Shown: positions 7,939-17,565, counted from the stretch's first letter. The stretch: DNA of 64,000 nucleotides from UBA3102 sp964413055 (GCA_964413055.1 CAYPRB010000002.1:248001-312000), one strand, 5' to 3'. Numbers and translations: made by a program. Notes: generated by a model from the letters alone, not told the origin.

Positions 7939-10900
7939 TTGTTTGTTCATTTACACCTTCATACAGAATACAGTCTCTTGGACGGTGCGGCCCGGATCAA
8001 AAATGCTGTAAACCGGGCCAGGGAGTTGGAAATGCCGGCTCTGGCCATTACCGACCACGGGGTTATGTACGGCGTGGTGGATTTTTACAAGACCTGCCGG
8101 GATTCCGGGATCAAGCCTATCCTGGGATGTGAGGTTTATGTGGCGCCGCGTAGTATGGATGACCGTACGCCGAAGGTGGATGATTCTCCTTATCATTTGG
8201 TTTTACTGGCCGAAAACGGGGAAGGTTACCGCAATTTGTTAAGCCTTGTTTCCGAGGGTTTTACCAGGGGGTTTTATTATAAGCCCAGGGTAGACAAAGA
8301 AGCTTTGGCCCGGTACAGCAGGGGACTGATTGCTCTGAGCGGATGCGTGGCCGGTGAAGTTGCCGCAAAAATTCTGGCGGGACAAAACGAGCAGGCACGG
8401 GAGGCGGCAGCGAGTTACCGGGACATTTTCGGGCCGGGAAATTTTTTCCTGGAACTTCAGGACCACGGTTTTGAAGAACAGCGCAAAGCCAACCGTGAAC
8501 TGCTCAATATTCACAAGGAGTTGGCTATCCCGCTGGTGGTCACCAACGATGTCCATTACGTACGGCGTGAAGACGCGGAAAACCATGATGTCCTGCTGGC
8601 CATCCAGACCGGTAAGAGTGTCGACGATCCGGACCGGATGAAATTTCAATCGGAAGAGCTGTATCTCAAGAGTCTCGAAGAGATCAACCTCCTGTTCGGC
8701 GAGGTTCCGCAGGCAATCCGGAATACGGTGGAAATTGCAGACCGCTGCAATGTGGAGCTAGAATTCGGCAAGTACTTTTTACCGGATTATGCCGTACCGG
8801 AAGGTTACAACGCTGCTACCTATCTGACAGAGCTTTGCTACGGGGGTGTGCGCAAGATTTACGGCGGCCTGGACGACGAAGTGAGGCAGCGGCTGGAATA
8901 TGAACTCGGTGTGATCAAACAAATGGGTTATGCGGCCTATTTCTTGATCGTCTGGGATTTTATCCATTTTGCCAGGCAGAACGGAATTCCGGTGGGGCCG
9001 GGACGCGGTTCCGCAGCCGGCAGCCTGGTGGCGTACAGCCTGGGCATTACCAATATCGACCCCTTGAAATACGGGTTGCTGTTCGAGCGTTTTCTTAACC
9101 CCGAACGTGTGTCAATGCCGGATATTGATATCGATTTCTGCTATGAACGGCGGGGCGAGGTTATTGATTACGTGGTGCGGAAATACGGTGCCGACCGCGT
9201 GGCACAAATCATTACTTTCGGCACCATGGCGGCACGGGCGGCCATCAGGGATGTGGGCCGGGCACTGGGCATGCCTTACGGAGACGTGGACAGGGTGGCC
9301 AAACTTGTGCCTGCGGAGCTAAATGTGACAATCGAAAAAGCCTTGAACGGGGCCCCCGAATTGAAGGAACTGTACGACCAGAGGCCGGAAGTAAAGAAAC
9401 TGATTGATACCGCGGCTGCTCTGGAAGGGATGCCCAGGCACGCCTCAACTCACGCCGCCGGTGTGGTAATCACCAAGGAGCCGCTTACCCATTATATTCC
9501 TTTATACAAGTCCGGCACCGGACCTTTAACCACCCAGTTTTCTATGGGAACGGTTGAAGAGCTGGGTCTTTTAAAGATGGACCTGCTTGGTCTGAGGACT
9601 TTGACGGTTATTAGCGACGCTGTCTGTTTGATTGCTGAAAGTACCGGGAAAGAGCCGGAAATTGACCGGATCCCCATCGATGACCGGAAAACTTATGAAA
9701 TGTTATCCCGGGGGGAGACCGCCGGGGTGTTCCAGCTTGAGAGCAGCGGAATGCGCAATATCTTGCGGGAACTTAAGCCCGAGGTTTTTGAAGATATTGT
9801 GGCACTAGTAGCGCTTTACCGTCCCGGCCCGCTGGGCAGCGGTATGGTGGAGGATTTTATCAAGAATAAACACGGAATTAAGCAAGTTAAGTACCTGCAT
9901 TCTAAACTGGAACCGATCTTAAAAGATACTTACGGTGTAATTCTCTACCAGGAACAGGTTATGCGGATTGCCAGCGACCTGGCTGGTTTTACCCTGGGTG
10001 AAGCCGATCTGCTGCGCCGGGCCATGGGTAAGAAAAAGCCGGAAATTATCGCCGGCCTGCGGGCCCAGTTTGCTAAGGGGGCGCAAAACAACGGTATTAA
10101 CGAAAAAATAGCAGGTCAAATATTTGAGTTAATAGAATTTTTTGCGGGTTACGGTTTTAATAAAAGCCATAGTGCGGCCTACGCGCTGGTTTCCTATCAG
10201 ACCGCCTATTTAAAGGCAAATTATACCTTGCAGTATATGGCAGCCCTGCTTACTTCGGTCCGGGACAATACCGACAAGGTGGCGGCGTACATTGAAGAGT
10301 GCCGGCGCCTGGAGATCGAAGTATTACCGCCCGATGTCAATGAGAGCCGGGAAAGTTTTACCGTGGCGGGAAGCAAGATACGTTTCGGACTGGCAGCGGT
10401 AAAAAATGTCGGTTTGGGAGCGGTGGAATCTATTATTCAGGCCCGGGAAAAGGACGGCCCTTACAGTGGTTACGCCGATTTTTGCCGGCGGCTTGATACC
10501 AGGGTGATTAACAAGCGGGTGCTGGAAAGCCTGATCAAATGCGGGGCTTTCGATTCTATGGGCCATTACCGGGCCCAGTTGATGGCCACGGTGGATACGA
10601 GTCTGGGACTGGCCCAGCAGTCACAGCGGGAACGGGAAAACGGGCAGTTGTCTCTCCTGGATTTTTTTGGTGAGGGAGCCCGGGAATCAGCAAGTATTAA
10701 CCTGCCGGAAGTCGGTGAATACCCGGAGGAACAATTACTGGCCCTGGAGAAAGAAACACTGGGCTTGTATATCAGCGGGCACCCTCTTTCAAGGTACCGC
10801 AACGAGCTGAACCACCTCACTACGGTCAATGTCGTGGAAATTCCGGAGCTGGCCGAAGACGTTGAGGTGGTATTGGGAGGGTTGTTAACCGGGGCTAAAA

Positions 10901-11442
10901 AAATCAACACCCGGAAGGGAGATATCATGGCCTTCCTTACCCTGGAAGACCTGACCGGTACAGTGGAAATAGTGGTTTTCCCCCGTTGTTATCACCATTA
11001 CCGCCCGCTTATCCGGGTTGATGAAGTGGTTCTGGTAAGGGGACGGACCAGTAAAAATGATGATGAAGAAAAAAAGGTCATTGCGGAGGAAATTTCGGGT
11101 TTTGAAAATCATTTACGCGGGGATCTGCATTTAAAAGTAGACAGCGTTAATTCTCCTCTCCTGGACCAGGTGCAGCTTATGCTCGGTGGTTTTAAAGGCG
11201 ATTCCCATGTATTCTTGCATTTTGAAAAAGAAAAAAAAGTAATTAAAGCAGGAGAAAGATTCCAGGTGGACTTGTCCGGCCCGGTGGTAGCCAGGTTGCG
11301 GGATCTTTTGGGCCACGCCAATGTTAAGGTGAAGAAAAAAATTTTTAATGGGGAAAAGACTTTAACCCCAAAAATGTCAGTAGAAGAGAATATACCGGTT
11401 AAAGAAAGAACCAAGAAGTTTTTCAGTCTTCTCGAATTGTAA
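7939..11442 (+). CDS. dnaE: DNA polymerase III subunit alpha (DnaE)
   Basis: A DnaE-type replicative polymerase of about 1167 residues. The N-terminal PHP domain starts FVHLHLHTEYSLLDGAARI, the catalytic palm carries PDIDIDFCYERRGEV near residue 395 with further motifs GPGRGSAAGSLVAY, and the helix-hairpin-helix and OB-fold lie near the C-terminus (LGGLLTGAKKINTRKGD, VEIVVFPRCY). TTG 7939 is chosen because family members start at FVHLHxHTEYS and GAGGTGG lies 11 nt upstream; an in-frame ATG at 7900 would add 13 unconserved residues and lacks a ribosome site. In Firmicutes DnaE works beside PolC; PolC is not in this window. Confidence 0.95.
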   Translation: MFVHLHLHTEYSLLDGAARIKNAVNRARELEMPALAITDHGVMYGVVDFYKTCRDSGIKPILGCEVYVAPRSMDDRTPKVDDSPYHLVLLAENGEGYRNLLSLVSEGFTRGFYYKPRVDKEALARYSRGLIALSGCVAGEVAAKILAGQNEQAREAAASYRDIFGPGNFFLELQDHGFEEQRKANRELLNIHKELAIPLVVTNDVHYVRREDAENHDVLLAIQTGKSVDDPDRMKFQSEELYLKSLEEINLLFGEVPQAIRNTVEIADRCNVELEFGKYFLPDYAVPEGYNAATYLTELCYGGVRKIYGGLDDEVRQRLEYELGVIKQMGYAAYFLIVWDFIHFARQNGIPVGPGRGSAAGSLVAYSLGITNIDPLKYGLLFERFLNPERVSMPDIDIDFCYERRGEVIDYVVRKYGADRVAQIITFGTMAARAAIRDVGRALGMPYGDVDRVAKLVPAELNVTIEKALNGAPELKELYDQRPEVKKLIDTAAALEGMPRHASTHAAGVVITKEPLTHYIPLYKSGTGPLTTQFSMGTVEELGLLKMDLLGLRTLTVISDAVCLIAESTGKEPEIDRIPIDDRKTYEMLSRGETAGVFQLESSGMRNILRELKPEVFEDIVALVALYRPGPLGSGMVEDFIKNKHGIKQVKYLHSKLEPILKDTYGVILYQEQVMRIASDLAGFTLGEADLLRRAMGKKKPEIIAGLRAQFAKGAQNNGINEKIAGQIFELIEFFAGYGFNKSHSAAYALVSYQTAYLKANYTLQYMAALLTSVRDNTDKVAAYIEECRRLEIEVLPPDVNESRESFTVAGSKIRFGLAAVKNVGLGAVESIIQAREKDGPYSGYADFCRRLDTRVINKRVLESLIKCGAFDSMGHYRAQLMATVDTSLGLAQQSQRERENGQLSLLDFFGEGARESASINLPEVGEYPEEQLLALEKETLGLYISGHPLSRYRNELNHLTTVNVVEIPELAEDVEVVLGGLLTGAKKINTRKGDIMAFLTLEDLTGTVEIVVFPRCYHHYRPLIRVDEVVLVRGRTSKNDDEEKKVIAEEISGFENHLRGDLHLKVDSVNSPLLDQVQLMLGGFKGDSHVFLHFEKEKKVIKAGERFQVDLSGPVVARLRDLLGHANVKVKKKIFNGEKTLTPKMSVEENIPVKERTKKFFSLLEL

Positions 11443-11481
11443 ACTGTTTTGTGGGCGGGAACGTACAGATTGACGGGTAAC

Positions 11482-11510
11482 TTGTTATACCAGTCTAATT
11501 ATGGTATGAT
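11482..11510 (+). promoter_or_regulatory. Sigma-A promoter of mtrB
   Basis: TTGTTA and TATGAT are separated by exactly 17 bp, placing the start of transcription near 11517, about 30 nt before the TTG start of mtrB. Confidence 0.65.
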
Positions 11511-11546
11511 ATTAAATGTTAAAAACAGGTAAAAGAGGTGGTTTTT

Positions 11547-11777
11547 TTGCCGGAAAAAATGGATATTGCCGGAGAATATGTGGTTATTAAAGCCCTGGAT
11601 AACGGAGTAACTATTATCGGCTTAACCCGTGGCCGGGACACCAAGTTTCACCACTCGGAAAAATTGGATAAAGGGGAGGTTATGATCGCACAGTTTACAG
11701 AACACACTTCGGCCATAAAAATACGGGGACGGGTGGAATTACTGACCAGGCACGGAATAATCCGGACAGACGAATAA
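11547..11777 (+). CDS. mtrB: Transcription attenuation protein TRAP
   Basis: A 76-residue protein nearly identical in its core to Bacillus TRAP: EYVVIKALDNGV, IGLTRGRDTKFHHSEKLDKG, AQFTEHTSAIKIRGRVEL. TRAP forms an 11-mer ring that binds tryptophan between subunits and wraps GAG/TAG-repeat RNA, causing termination or translational block of trp genes. The TTG at 11547, 5 nt after GAGGTGG, gives the usual length of about 75 residues. It has its own promoter and terminator and sits after dnaE, not next to folE as in Bacillus. No trp gene or anti-TRAP is in the window, so its targets must lie elsewhere. Confidence 0.95.
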   Translation: MPEKMDIAGEYVVIKALDNGVTIIGLTRGRDTKFHHSEKLDKGEVMIAQFTEHTSAIKIRGRVELLTRHGIIRTDE

Positions 11778-11784
11778 AATATTG

Positions 11785-11815
11785 TATCCAGGGCAAAAGC
11801 TCTGGATATACTTAT
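11785..11815 (+). terminator. Probable terminator after mtrB
   Basis: TATCCAG and CTGGATA pair around a 10-nt loop, followed by TACTTATTTT. It begins 8 nt after the mtrB stop codon. Confidence 0.6.
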
Positions 11816-11948
11816 TTTCAGTATCCTTGCCATTATGAGGATGATCGCAAAGTATGTGAAAGTTCAGGTCTTAAAAAAGGAATCCGGCCAAGACGGGTAG
11901 AAATCATTTAATAGCAAAAAAGGGTAAACACGCAGAGGGGGCTTCGAC

Positions 11949-12140
11949 GTGTGGACAGTAGTATTTATTGCACCTAATAGAAGAGAGGCCCAAAAATTAG
12001 AAAATATTTTAACTTCAGAGGGCTTACTGGTAAAAATCAGATCCAGCGGGCTGAGTCAAACCGGTGACAGCTCTTTGATAGAAATTCTGGTTCCGGAGTC
12101 TGAAGCCCGGGAGGCCTTGGAAGTAATCAATAGTATCTGA
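11949..12140 (+). CDS. Small DUF2007-like (PII/ferredoxin-fold) protein
   Basis: A 63-residue protein starting with GTG at 11949 after GAGGGGG. The sequence WTVVFIAPNRREAQKLENILTSEG followed by a second half ending SEAREALEVINSI resembles the small alpha-beta 'DUF2007/putative signal transducer' fold, in which a strand-helix unit repeats. No catalytic residues are obvious. It lies about 90 bp upstream of accD in the same direction, so a link to fatty acid synthesis is possible but only by position. I do not recognise an assigned function. Confidence 0.65.
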   Translation: MWTVVFIAPNRREAQKLENILTSEGLLVKIRSSGLSQTGDSSLIEILVPESEAREALEVINSI

Positions 12141-12227
12141 CCTGACGTATCCCCTTGACTAACCATTTTTAATAGGAGAAAGCATTATAATAACTATTTA
12201 CTGAATTTTAAGGAGAGTGTAATTTTA

Positions 12228-13079
12228 TTGGTTTTAGAATTTTTCCGAAATCAAAAATACATAACGCTCCAGCAAGAACTTGAAGGCCGTGATATTCCGG
12301 AAGGTACTTGGATTAAATGCGAACGCTGCGGTGAAATATTATCCAATAAAGAATTAGAAAAAAACTTTAAGATTTGCCGAAAATGTGGATTTCATTTCAG
12401 ATTGAACGCAATTGAACGGATCAAAATAACCGTGGATGAAGGTAGTTTTGATGAAATGGACGCAGGATTACTGCCGGTGAATCCATTCGGCCTGCCTGAA
12501 TATGAAAAAAAACTTGCCCTGGCCCGCGAAAAAAGTGGTTTAAATGAAGCCGTAGTCACCGGCGAGGGTACGATCGGAGGTTTTCCTGCCGTTCTGGTGA
12601 TTATGGATCCTGAATTTATGATGGCCAGTATGGGGACGGTGGTTGGTGAAAAAATTACCAGAGCGGTTGAGACCGCTGTTAGAGCGGGGAAGCCGGTGAT
12701 AATTTTTTCTGCTTCCGGTGGCGCCCGCATGCAGGAAGGGATTATTTCTTTAATGCAAATGCCCAAAACGGTAGCAGCCCTGGCCAGATTGGGGGAAGCA
12801 GGACTGCTTTATATATCGGTTCTGACCGATCCCACCACCGGTGGTGTCAGCGCCAGCTTTGCCGCATTGGGTGACGTAATTATTTCCGAACCCGGGGCCC
12901 TGATTGGTTTTGCCGGTCCCAGGGTTATCGAGCAAACCATACGCCAGAAACTGCCTGAAGGTTTTCAGCGGGCGGAATTTTTAAAACAGCACGGTTTTAT
13001 AGATTTAATTGTTCACCGGCCTGAGCTTAAAGAAACCCTGGCCTTGCTTTTAGCACTTCATCATCGGGAGGAGAAATAA
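12228..13079 (+). CDS. accD: Acetyl-CoA carboxylase carboxyltransferase subunit beta
   Basis: A 283-residue AccD. The N-terminal zinc ribbon is clear: CERCGEI near residue 28 and CRKCGFHFRL near residue 47. The crotonase-fold carboxyltransferase core includes FSASGGARMQEG and DPTTGGVSASFAALGD. With AccA it moves the carboxyl group from biotin to acetyl-CoA to give malonyl-CoA. The TTG start at 12228 follows AAGGAGAG by 11 nt. accA begins 4 bp after the stop, so the two subunits are translated from one message. Confidence 0.96.
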   Translation: MVLEFFRNQKYITLQQELEGRDIPEGTWIKCERCGEILSNKELEKNFKICRKCGFHFRLNAIERIKITVDEGSFDEMDAGLLPVNPFGLPEYEKKLALAREKSGLNEAVVTGEGTIGGFPAVLVIMDPEFMMASMGTVVGEKITRAVETAVRAGKPVIIFSASGGARMQEGIISLMQMPKTVAALARLGEAGLLYISVLTDPTTGGVSASFAALGDVIISEPGALIGFAGPRVIEQTIRQKLPEGFQRAEFLKQHGFIDLIVHRPELKETLALLLALHHREEK

Positions 13080-13083
13080 AAAA

Positions 13084-14034
13084 ATGCCGGCGATTATGGA
13101 ATTTGAAAAGCCGCTACAGGAATTGGAAAATAAAATCAGTGAACTCAGGAGTTTTGCACAAGAAAAAGGTATCGATCTAGCGAATGAGATCGCTATTTTA
13201 GAAAACCGCGCCCGGGAAGTTAAAGAATCAATTTACGGCAATCTTAATTCCTGGCAAAAAGTGCTTATTGCCAGACATACCGAGCGTCCGAACACCCTTG
13301 ATTATATCAATTATCTTTTTACTGATTTTATAGAATTGCACGGTGACCGTTTATTCAATGACGACCCGGCGGTTATCGGGGGGATCGGGCGCTTTGGCGG
13401 GATGGCCGTTACGGTATTGGGGCACCTCAAGGGTAAAGACACCAAGGAAAATTTAACCAGGAATTTCGGCATGGCCCATCCGGAGGGTTACCGGAAGGCC
13501 ATGCGTTTGATGAAACAAGCGGAGAAATTTAAGCGGCCGGTGATTTGTTTTATTGATACCCCCGGCGCTTATTGCGGTATGGGGGCGGAAGAGAGGGGCC
13601 AGTTTGAGGCCATAGCCAAAAGCATATCAGTTATGGCAACACTTCAAGTCCCCGTTATTTCTGTGGTTATCGGAGAGGGGGGCAGCGGCGGCGCTATTGC
13701 TTTCGGAGTAAGCGACCGGATTCTAATGCTTGAACATGCGGTTTATTCCGTAATATCACCCGAAGGATATGCCAGTATTTTGTTTAAAGATGCCGCGCGC
13801 TGCCGTGAGGCCGCTGAAGCCATGAAAATTACGGCGCAGGATCTTTTTGAACTCGGGGTAGCTGATCAAGTGATTTCCGAACCAGCCGGCGGTGCGCACC
13901 GGGATCCGGAAATTGCCACCAAGAATGTTGGTGAGGCTCTAACAGAGACATTAAAGGACCTATTGGCTGTTCCCGCCGAAAATTTGACCAGCCAAAGGTA
14001 TGAAAAGTACCGTGCCATTGGCGGGCTAGCTTAA
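13084..14034 (+). CDS. accA: Acetyl-CoA carboxylase carboxyltransferase subunit alpha
   Basis: A 316-residue AccA, the partner of the upstream accD. An N-terminal helical region (residues 1-60) is followed by the domain with ELHGDRLFNDDPAVIGGIGR, FIDTPGAYCGMGAEERGQ and the oxyanion-hole region EGGSGGAIAFG. Length is typical. The ATG at 13084 is preceded by GGGAGGAG at the end of accD, so translation is coupled. pfkA and pyk follow in the same direction after a 90-bp gap. Confidence 0.96.
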   Translation: MPAIMEFEKPLQELENKISELRSFAQEKGIDLANEIAILENRAREVKESIYGNLNSWQKVLIARHTERPNTLDYINYLFTDFIELHGDRLFNDDPAVIGGIGRFGGMAVTVLGHLKGKDTKENLTRNFGMAHPEGYRKAMRLMKQAEKFKRPVICFIDTPGAYCGMGAEERGQFEAIAKSISVMATLQVPVISVVIGEGGSGGAIAFGVSDRILMLEHAVYSVISPEGYASILFKDAARCREAAEAMKITAQDLFELGVADQVISEPAGGAHRDPEIATKNVGEALTETLKDLLAVPAENLTSQRYEKYRAIGGLA

Positions 14035-14123
14035 GATTCAATTTAATAAACGCTGGTCAAAACCGTAATAATAGTATCAGATAGTATTCTCTCATTAAAC
14101 CGGTTTATAGGAGGTAAAAATCT

Positions 14124-15086
14124 TTGCAAAGGATAGCGATATTGACCAGCGGGGGGGATTCTCCGGGTATGAACGCCTGCATTAGGGCGGTAGTGCGTAA
14201 AGCGGTTTACCACGGCCTGGAGGTAATGGGAATAAAACGTGGATACAACGGTTTTATTGAAGCGGATATCGCACCTATGAATACAAGTTCGGTATCAGAT
14301 ATTATCCAAAAGGGCGGTACCATTTTGCAAACGGCCCGTTCTGACCAATTCTTGACCCCGGAAGGAAGGGCCAAGGCCTTTCAAAATGTACGGCGTTTCG
14401 GTATTCAGGGCCTGGTTGCCGTCGGTGGTGACGGGACCTTTCGGGGTGCCAGAATTTTCAACCAGGAATACGGTTTGCCGGTGGCAGGGGTGCCGAGTAC
14501 CATTGATAACGATATCCCGGGTACTGACCAGACGATTGGTTTTGATACCGCCGTTAATACTGCCGTGGAAGCGATTAACAAAATCAGGGATACGGCTACC
14601 TCACACGAACGTACTTTTGTTGTCGAGGTGATGGGGAGGAATAATGGCTTTATCGCCCTGGAAGCCGGATTGGCCGGGGGTGCCGAGTCGATTCTCATTC
14701 CCGAGCGCCCTTTTGATTACAATGATATTTGTGAACGGCTTTTGAAGGGCTACCGCCGCGGCAAGCTGCACAGCATTATTGTTGTGGCGGAAGGAGCGGC
14801 TGACGGCATGGAGGTGGGGCGAAAAATAAAAGAATGCACCGAATTAGAAACTAAAGTTATTATTCTCGGTCACCTCCAGCGCGGTGGAGCACCGTCCGCC
14901 GCAGACCGGGTTCTTGCCAGCCGTATGGGTTCCAAGGCAGTGGAGTTGCTCATGGCCGGGGAGACGAGGAAAATGGTCATCATCAAAGCGGGAGAAATAG
15001 TTTCCATGGATATTGATGATGCTCTGTCACAGGTACGGTCCATTGACCTGGACCTATACCACCTGGCAGGCATCTTGTCTATTTGA
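14124..15086 (+). CDS. pfkA: ATP-dependent 6-phosphofructokinase
   Basis: A 320-residue bacterial PfkA. ATP-binding LTSGGDSPGMNACIR, the phosphate loop GGDGTFRGA and the catalytic IDNDIPGTDQTIGFDTA are intact; the Gly in GGDGTF fits ATP rather than PPi as donor. VEVMGRNNGFIALE and ILGHLQRGGAPS bind fructose-6-phosphate. The TTG start at 14124 follows GGAGGT. Pyruvate kinase follows 14 bp after the stop, forming the classic glycolytic pfkA-pyk pair of Firmicutes. Confidence 0.96.
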   Translation: MQRIAILTSGGDSPGMNACIRAVVRKAVYHGLEVMGIKRGYNGFIEADIAPMNTSSVSDIIQKGGTILQTARSDQFLTPEGRAKAFQNVRRFGIQGLVAVGGDGTFRGARIFNQEYGLPVAGVPSTIDNDIPGTDQTIGFDTAVNTAVEAINKIRDTATSHERTFVVEVMGRNNGFIALEAGLAGGAESILIPERPFDYNDICERLLKGYRRGKLHSIIVVAEGAADGMEVGRKIKECTELETKVIILGHLQRGGAPSAADRVLASRMGSKAVELLMAGETRKMVIIKAGEIVSMDIDDALSQVRSIDLDLYHLAGILSI

Positions 15087-15100
15087 GGGAGGAGAATTTT

Positions 15101-16864
15101 TTGCGCCGGACAAAGATCGTTTGTACCATGGGGCCTGCCAGTGAAGATGCCGGCATAATCAAGCAGCTCCTGCTGGCCGGGCTAAATGTGGCACGCTTTA
15201 ATTATTCCCACGGAACGCACGAGGAAAACGGGCGGCGTATTGCTTCCGTCCGCCGGGTTGCGGAAGAGGTGGGGAAAAATGTAGCTTTTATGCTTGACAC
15301 TACCGGCCCGGAAATTCGTCTGGGTACTTTCAAAGACGAGCCGGTTTGTCTGAAGGAAGGCAGTATGGTAACCCTGACCACTGCAGATATCGAGGGGGAT
15401 GAAAATTACCTGCCCGTTAGCTACTCCGGTTTGCCTGAAGATGTGCGGCAAGAAGACACCATTCTTTTAGCGGACGGGCTGATTGCCCTGAAAGTTTTAG
15501 CGGTTGCGCAAACGGAGATTTGCTGCCGGGTCTTAAACAACGGTGAATTAACAAGCCGGAAAGGGATAAATGTTCCCGGGGTGGTTATAAGCCTGCCGGC
15601 CGTTACAGATAAAGATATCCGGGATATAAGGTACGGTATTGAACAACAGGTTGATTTTATCGCGGCATCTTTTATGAGAAAGGCGGCCGATGTTTTGGCT
15701 ATCCGGCAAATCCTCGAAGAGGCCGGGGCAGAAAACATTGATATTATTGCCAAGATAGAAAACCGGGAAGCGGTCAATAATCTCGACGAGATCATCAAGG
15801 TTTCCGACGGTATTATGGTGGCCAGGGGGGATCTCGGGGTGGAAATTCCCCCCGAAGAAGTACCACTGGTGCAAAAGAGAATTATTGAAAAGTGTAACCG
15901 TGTCGGGAAACCGGTGGTGACCGCTACTCAAATGCTGGAATCGATGAATTATAACCCGCGGCCGACCAGGGCGGAAGCCAGCGATGTCGCCAATGCTATT
16001 TTTGACGGAACTGATGCGGTGATGCTTTCCGGTGAAACGGCGATTGGAAAATACCCGGTTGAGGCATTACAAACAATGGCGCGTATAGCCGGGTGTTCGG
16101 AAGCGGCGATTAAATATGATGAAATATTGGCGAGAAATAAACAAAGAAACTTTACTTCTCACCTTACCGTAACTGAGGCGATCAGTTACGCTACCTGTAC
16201 CACCGCTCAGGACCTCGGTGCTGCCGCTGTTATTACATCGACAGAATCGGGATATACGGCGAAAATGGTATCTAAGTACCGGCCCCGGGCGCCGGTGATT
16301 GCAGTTACTCCCCACCCCAGGGTGATGAGAAAACTTGCCCTGGTATGGGGAGTAGAACCGCTCTTGGCCGATGTGAAAAGCAATACCGATGAAATGATGG
16401 CGGTTGCCATTGAAGCATCTTTAAGCGCGGGACTGATTGATATTGGTGATTTAGTTATCATTACCGCCGGTGTACCGGTGGGAGTGCGCGGAACCACGAA
16501 CTTGATTCGGGTGCATAACGTCGGTGAAATCCTGGCCCGCGGAGTGGGTATTGGATACCTGGCGGTCACCGGTGCCGCGCGGGTGGCACGTACTGCCGAA
16601 GAGGCGCTGGAAAAAATGAATCCCGGTGATGTTTTGGTAACCATAGCCACTGACAGTGACTTTATTCCGGCGGTTGAAAAAGCCGGAGCGGTAATTACAG
16701 AAACCGGAGGCCTTACTTCCCATGCCGCGTTAGTCTGCCTTGAATTCGGAATTCCCGTGGTGGTCGGGGTGGAAGCAGCCATAGAGCTCCTACCCGATGG
16801 AAATGTGATTACCGTGGACAGCCAGAGGGGGTTGATCTACTGGGGCGCGGCCAGAGTACTGTAG
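15101..16864 (+). CDS. pyk: Pyruvate kinase with C-terminal PEP-utiliser domain
   Basis: A 587-residue pyruvate kinase. RRTKIVCTMGPAS begins the barrel, IIAKIENREAV, ARGDLGVEIPPEEVP and TATQMLESM are the substrate-binding segments, and GTTNLIRV is in the C-domain. The last 110 residues add a swivelling phosphohistidine-like domain with GGLTSHAALVCLEFGIPVVV, as in Bacillus stearothermophilus pyruvate kinase; the His of TSHAA is kept. TTG 15101 is chosen because homologs start RRTKIV and GGGAGGAG lies 9 nt upstream. It is cotranscribed with pfkA. Confidence 0.95.
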   Translation: MRRTKIVCTMGPASEDAGIIKQLLLAGLNVARFNYSHGTHEENGRRIASVRRVAEEVGKNVAFMLDTTGPEIRLGTFKDEPVCLKEGSMVTLTTADIEGDENYLPVSYSGLPEDVRQEDTILLADGLIALKVLAVAQTEICCRVLNNGELTSRKGINVPGVVISLPAVTDKDIRDIRYGIEQQVDFIAASFMRKAADVLAIRQILEEAGAENIDIIAKIENREAVNNLDEIIKVSDGIMVARGDLGVEIPPEEVPLVQKRIIEKCNRVGKPVVTATQMLESMNYNPRPTRAEASDVANAIFDGTDAVMLSGETAIGKYPVEALQTMARIAGCSEAAIKYDEILARNKQRNFTSHLTVTEAISYATCTTAQDLGAAAVITSTESGYTAKMVSKYRPRAPVIAVTPHPRVMRKLALVWGVEPLLADVKSNTDEMMAVAIEASLSAGLIDIGDLVIITAGVPVGVRGTTNLIRVHNVGEILARGVGIGYLAVTGAARVARTAEEALEKMNPGDVLVTIATDSDFIPAVEKAGAVITETGGLTSHAALVCLEFGIPVVVGVEAAIELLPDGNVITVDSQRGLIYWGAARVL

Positions 16865-16915
16865 CATGAGCCGGTTAAAAATCAAGGAAAAAAATCTTTT
16901 CTCATGGGGCATTAT

Positions 16916-16943
16916 AATAACGGGCAGGTCGATCCCCGTTATT
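16916..16943. repeat. Inverted repeat overlapping the -10 of the DedA gene
   Basis: AATAACGGG and CCCGTTATT form a perfect 9-bp inverted repeat with a 10-bp spacer. A TATAAT box (16913-16918) runs into its left arm. It could be an operator or a 5' mRNA hairpin; the 3' side is not T-rich enough for a strong terminator of pyk. Confidence 0.5.
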
Positions 16944-16962
16944 TGCCGTAAGGGGGGATTTT

Positions 16963-17565
16963 TTGTTTGATACTATTGCCGGTTATCTTTCGGCCTTCGG
17001 TCTCGGCGGGTTACTGTTGGGTGTATTTGTTGAATCCATGGGCATACCTTTCCCCGGTGGGGTTATGGTGATTATTACCGGTTTCTTGGTTCATCAAGGA
17101 GAATTAAACTTTTCCAGCGCGCTAATTGCTATTCTGTCCAGTTATACTGCCGGGTCGTTAATCGCCTACCTGATTGGGAAAAAAGCGGGTCGGCCATTTT
17201 TTGCCAGGTGCGGCCAACTCCTGCATATTTCACCGGACCGTTTTGAACAAACCAGATCCTGGCTGGACCATTCGGCACCGGCCTTTATTATTTTTGGGCG
17301 GTTTTTGCCCGGTCTGGGTAATTTAACTCCCTATATGGCCGGAATAAGCAGGACCGGCCTGGGATATTTCCTGTTTTACAATTCGGTTTTTGCTGTAAGC
17401 TGGGGTTCCCTTTATCTTTTGCTGGGTATGTTTTTCGGGTATAATTACCGTCTTATTACTGAGCAATTGAATTCCAAACTTCCGTTGGCGGCCCTGGGTC
17501 TGATGATTATATTCCTAATCTTCATGTATACTAAAAAGCGCCTCAGGCAGGGGAGGAAAACCTGA
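16963..17565 (+). CDS. DedA family membrane protein
   Basis: A 200-residue multi-spanning protein of the DedA/SNARE-associated family. Typical features are the early FVESMGIPFPGGVMVIITGF with charged E and the amphipathic FGRFLPGLGNLTPYMAGISR, where the Arg residues are conserved. About five hydrophobic segments are visible; the C-terminus is basic. DedA proteins are now linked to lipid (undecaprenyl phosphate or phospholipid) transport across the membrane; which lipid is not shown here. TTG start at 16963 follows GGGGGG. Confidence 0.88.
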   Translation: MFDTIAGYLSAFGLGGLLLGVFVESMGIPFPGGVMVIITGFLVHQGELNFSSALIAILSSYTAGSLIAYLIGKKAGRPFFARCGQLLHISPDRFEQTRSWLDHSAPAFIIFGRFLPGLGNLTPYMAGISRTGLGYFLFYNSVFAVSWGSLYLLLGMFFGYNYRLITEQLNSKLPLAALGLMIIFLIFMYTKKRLRQGRKT

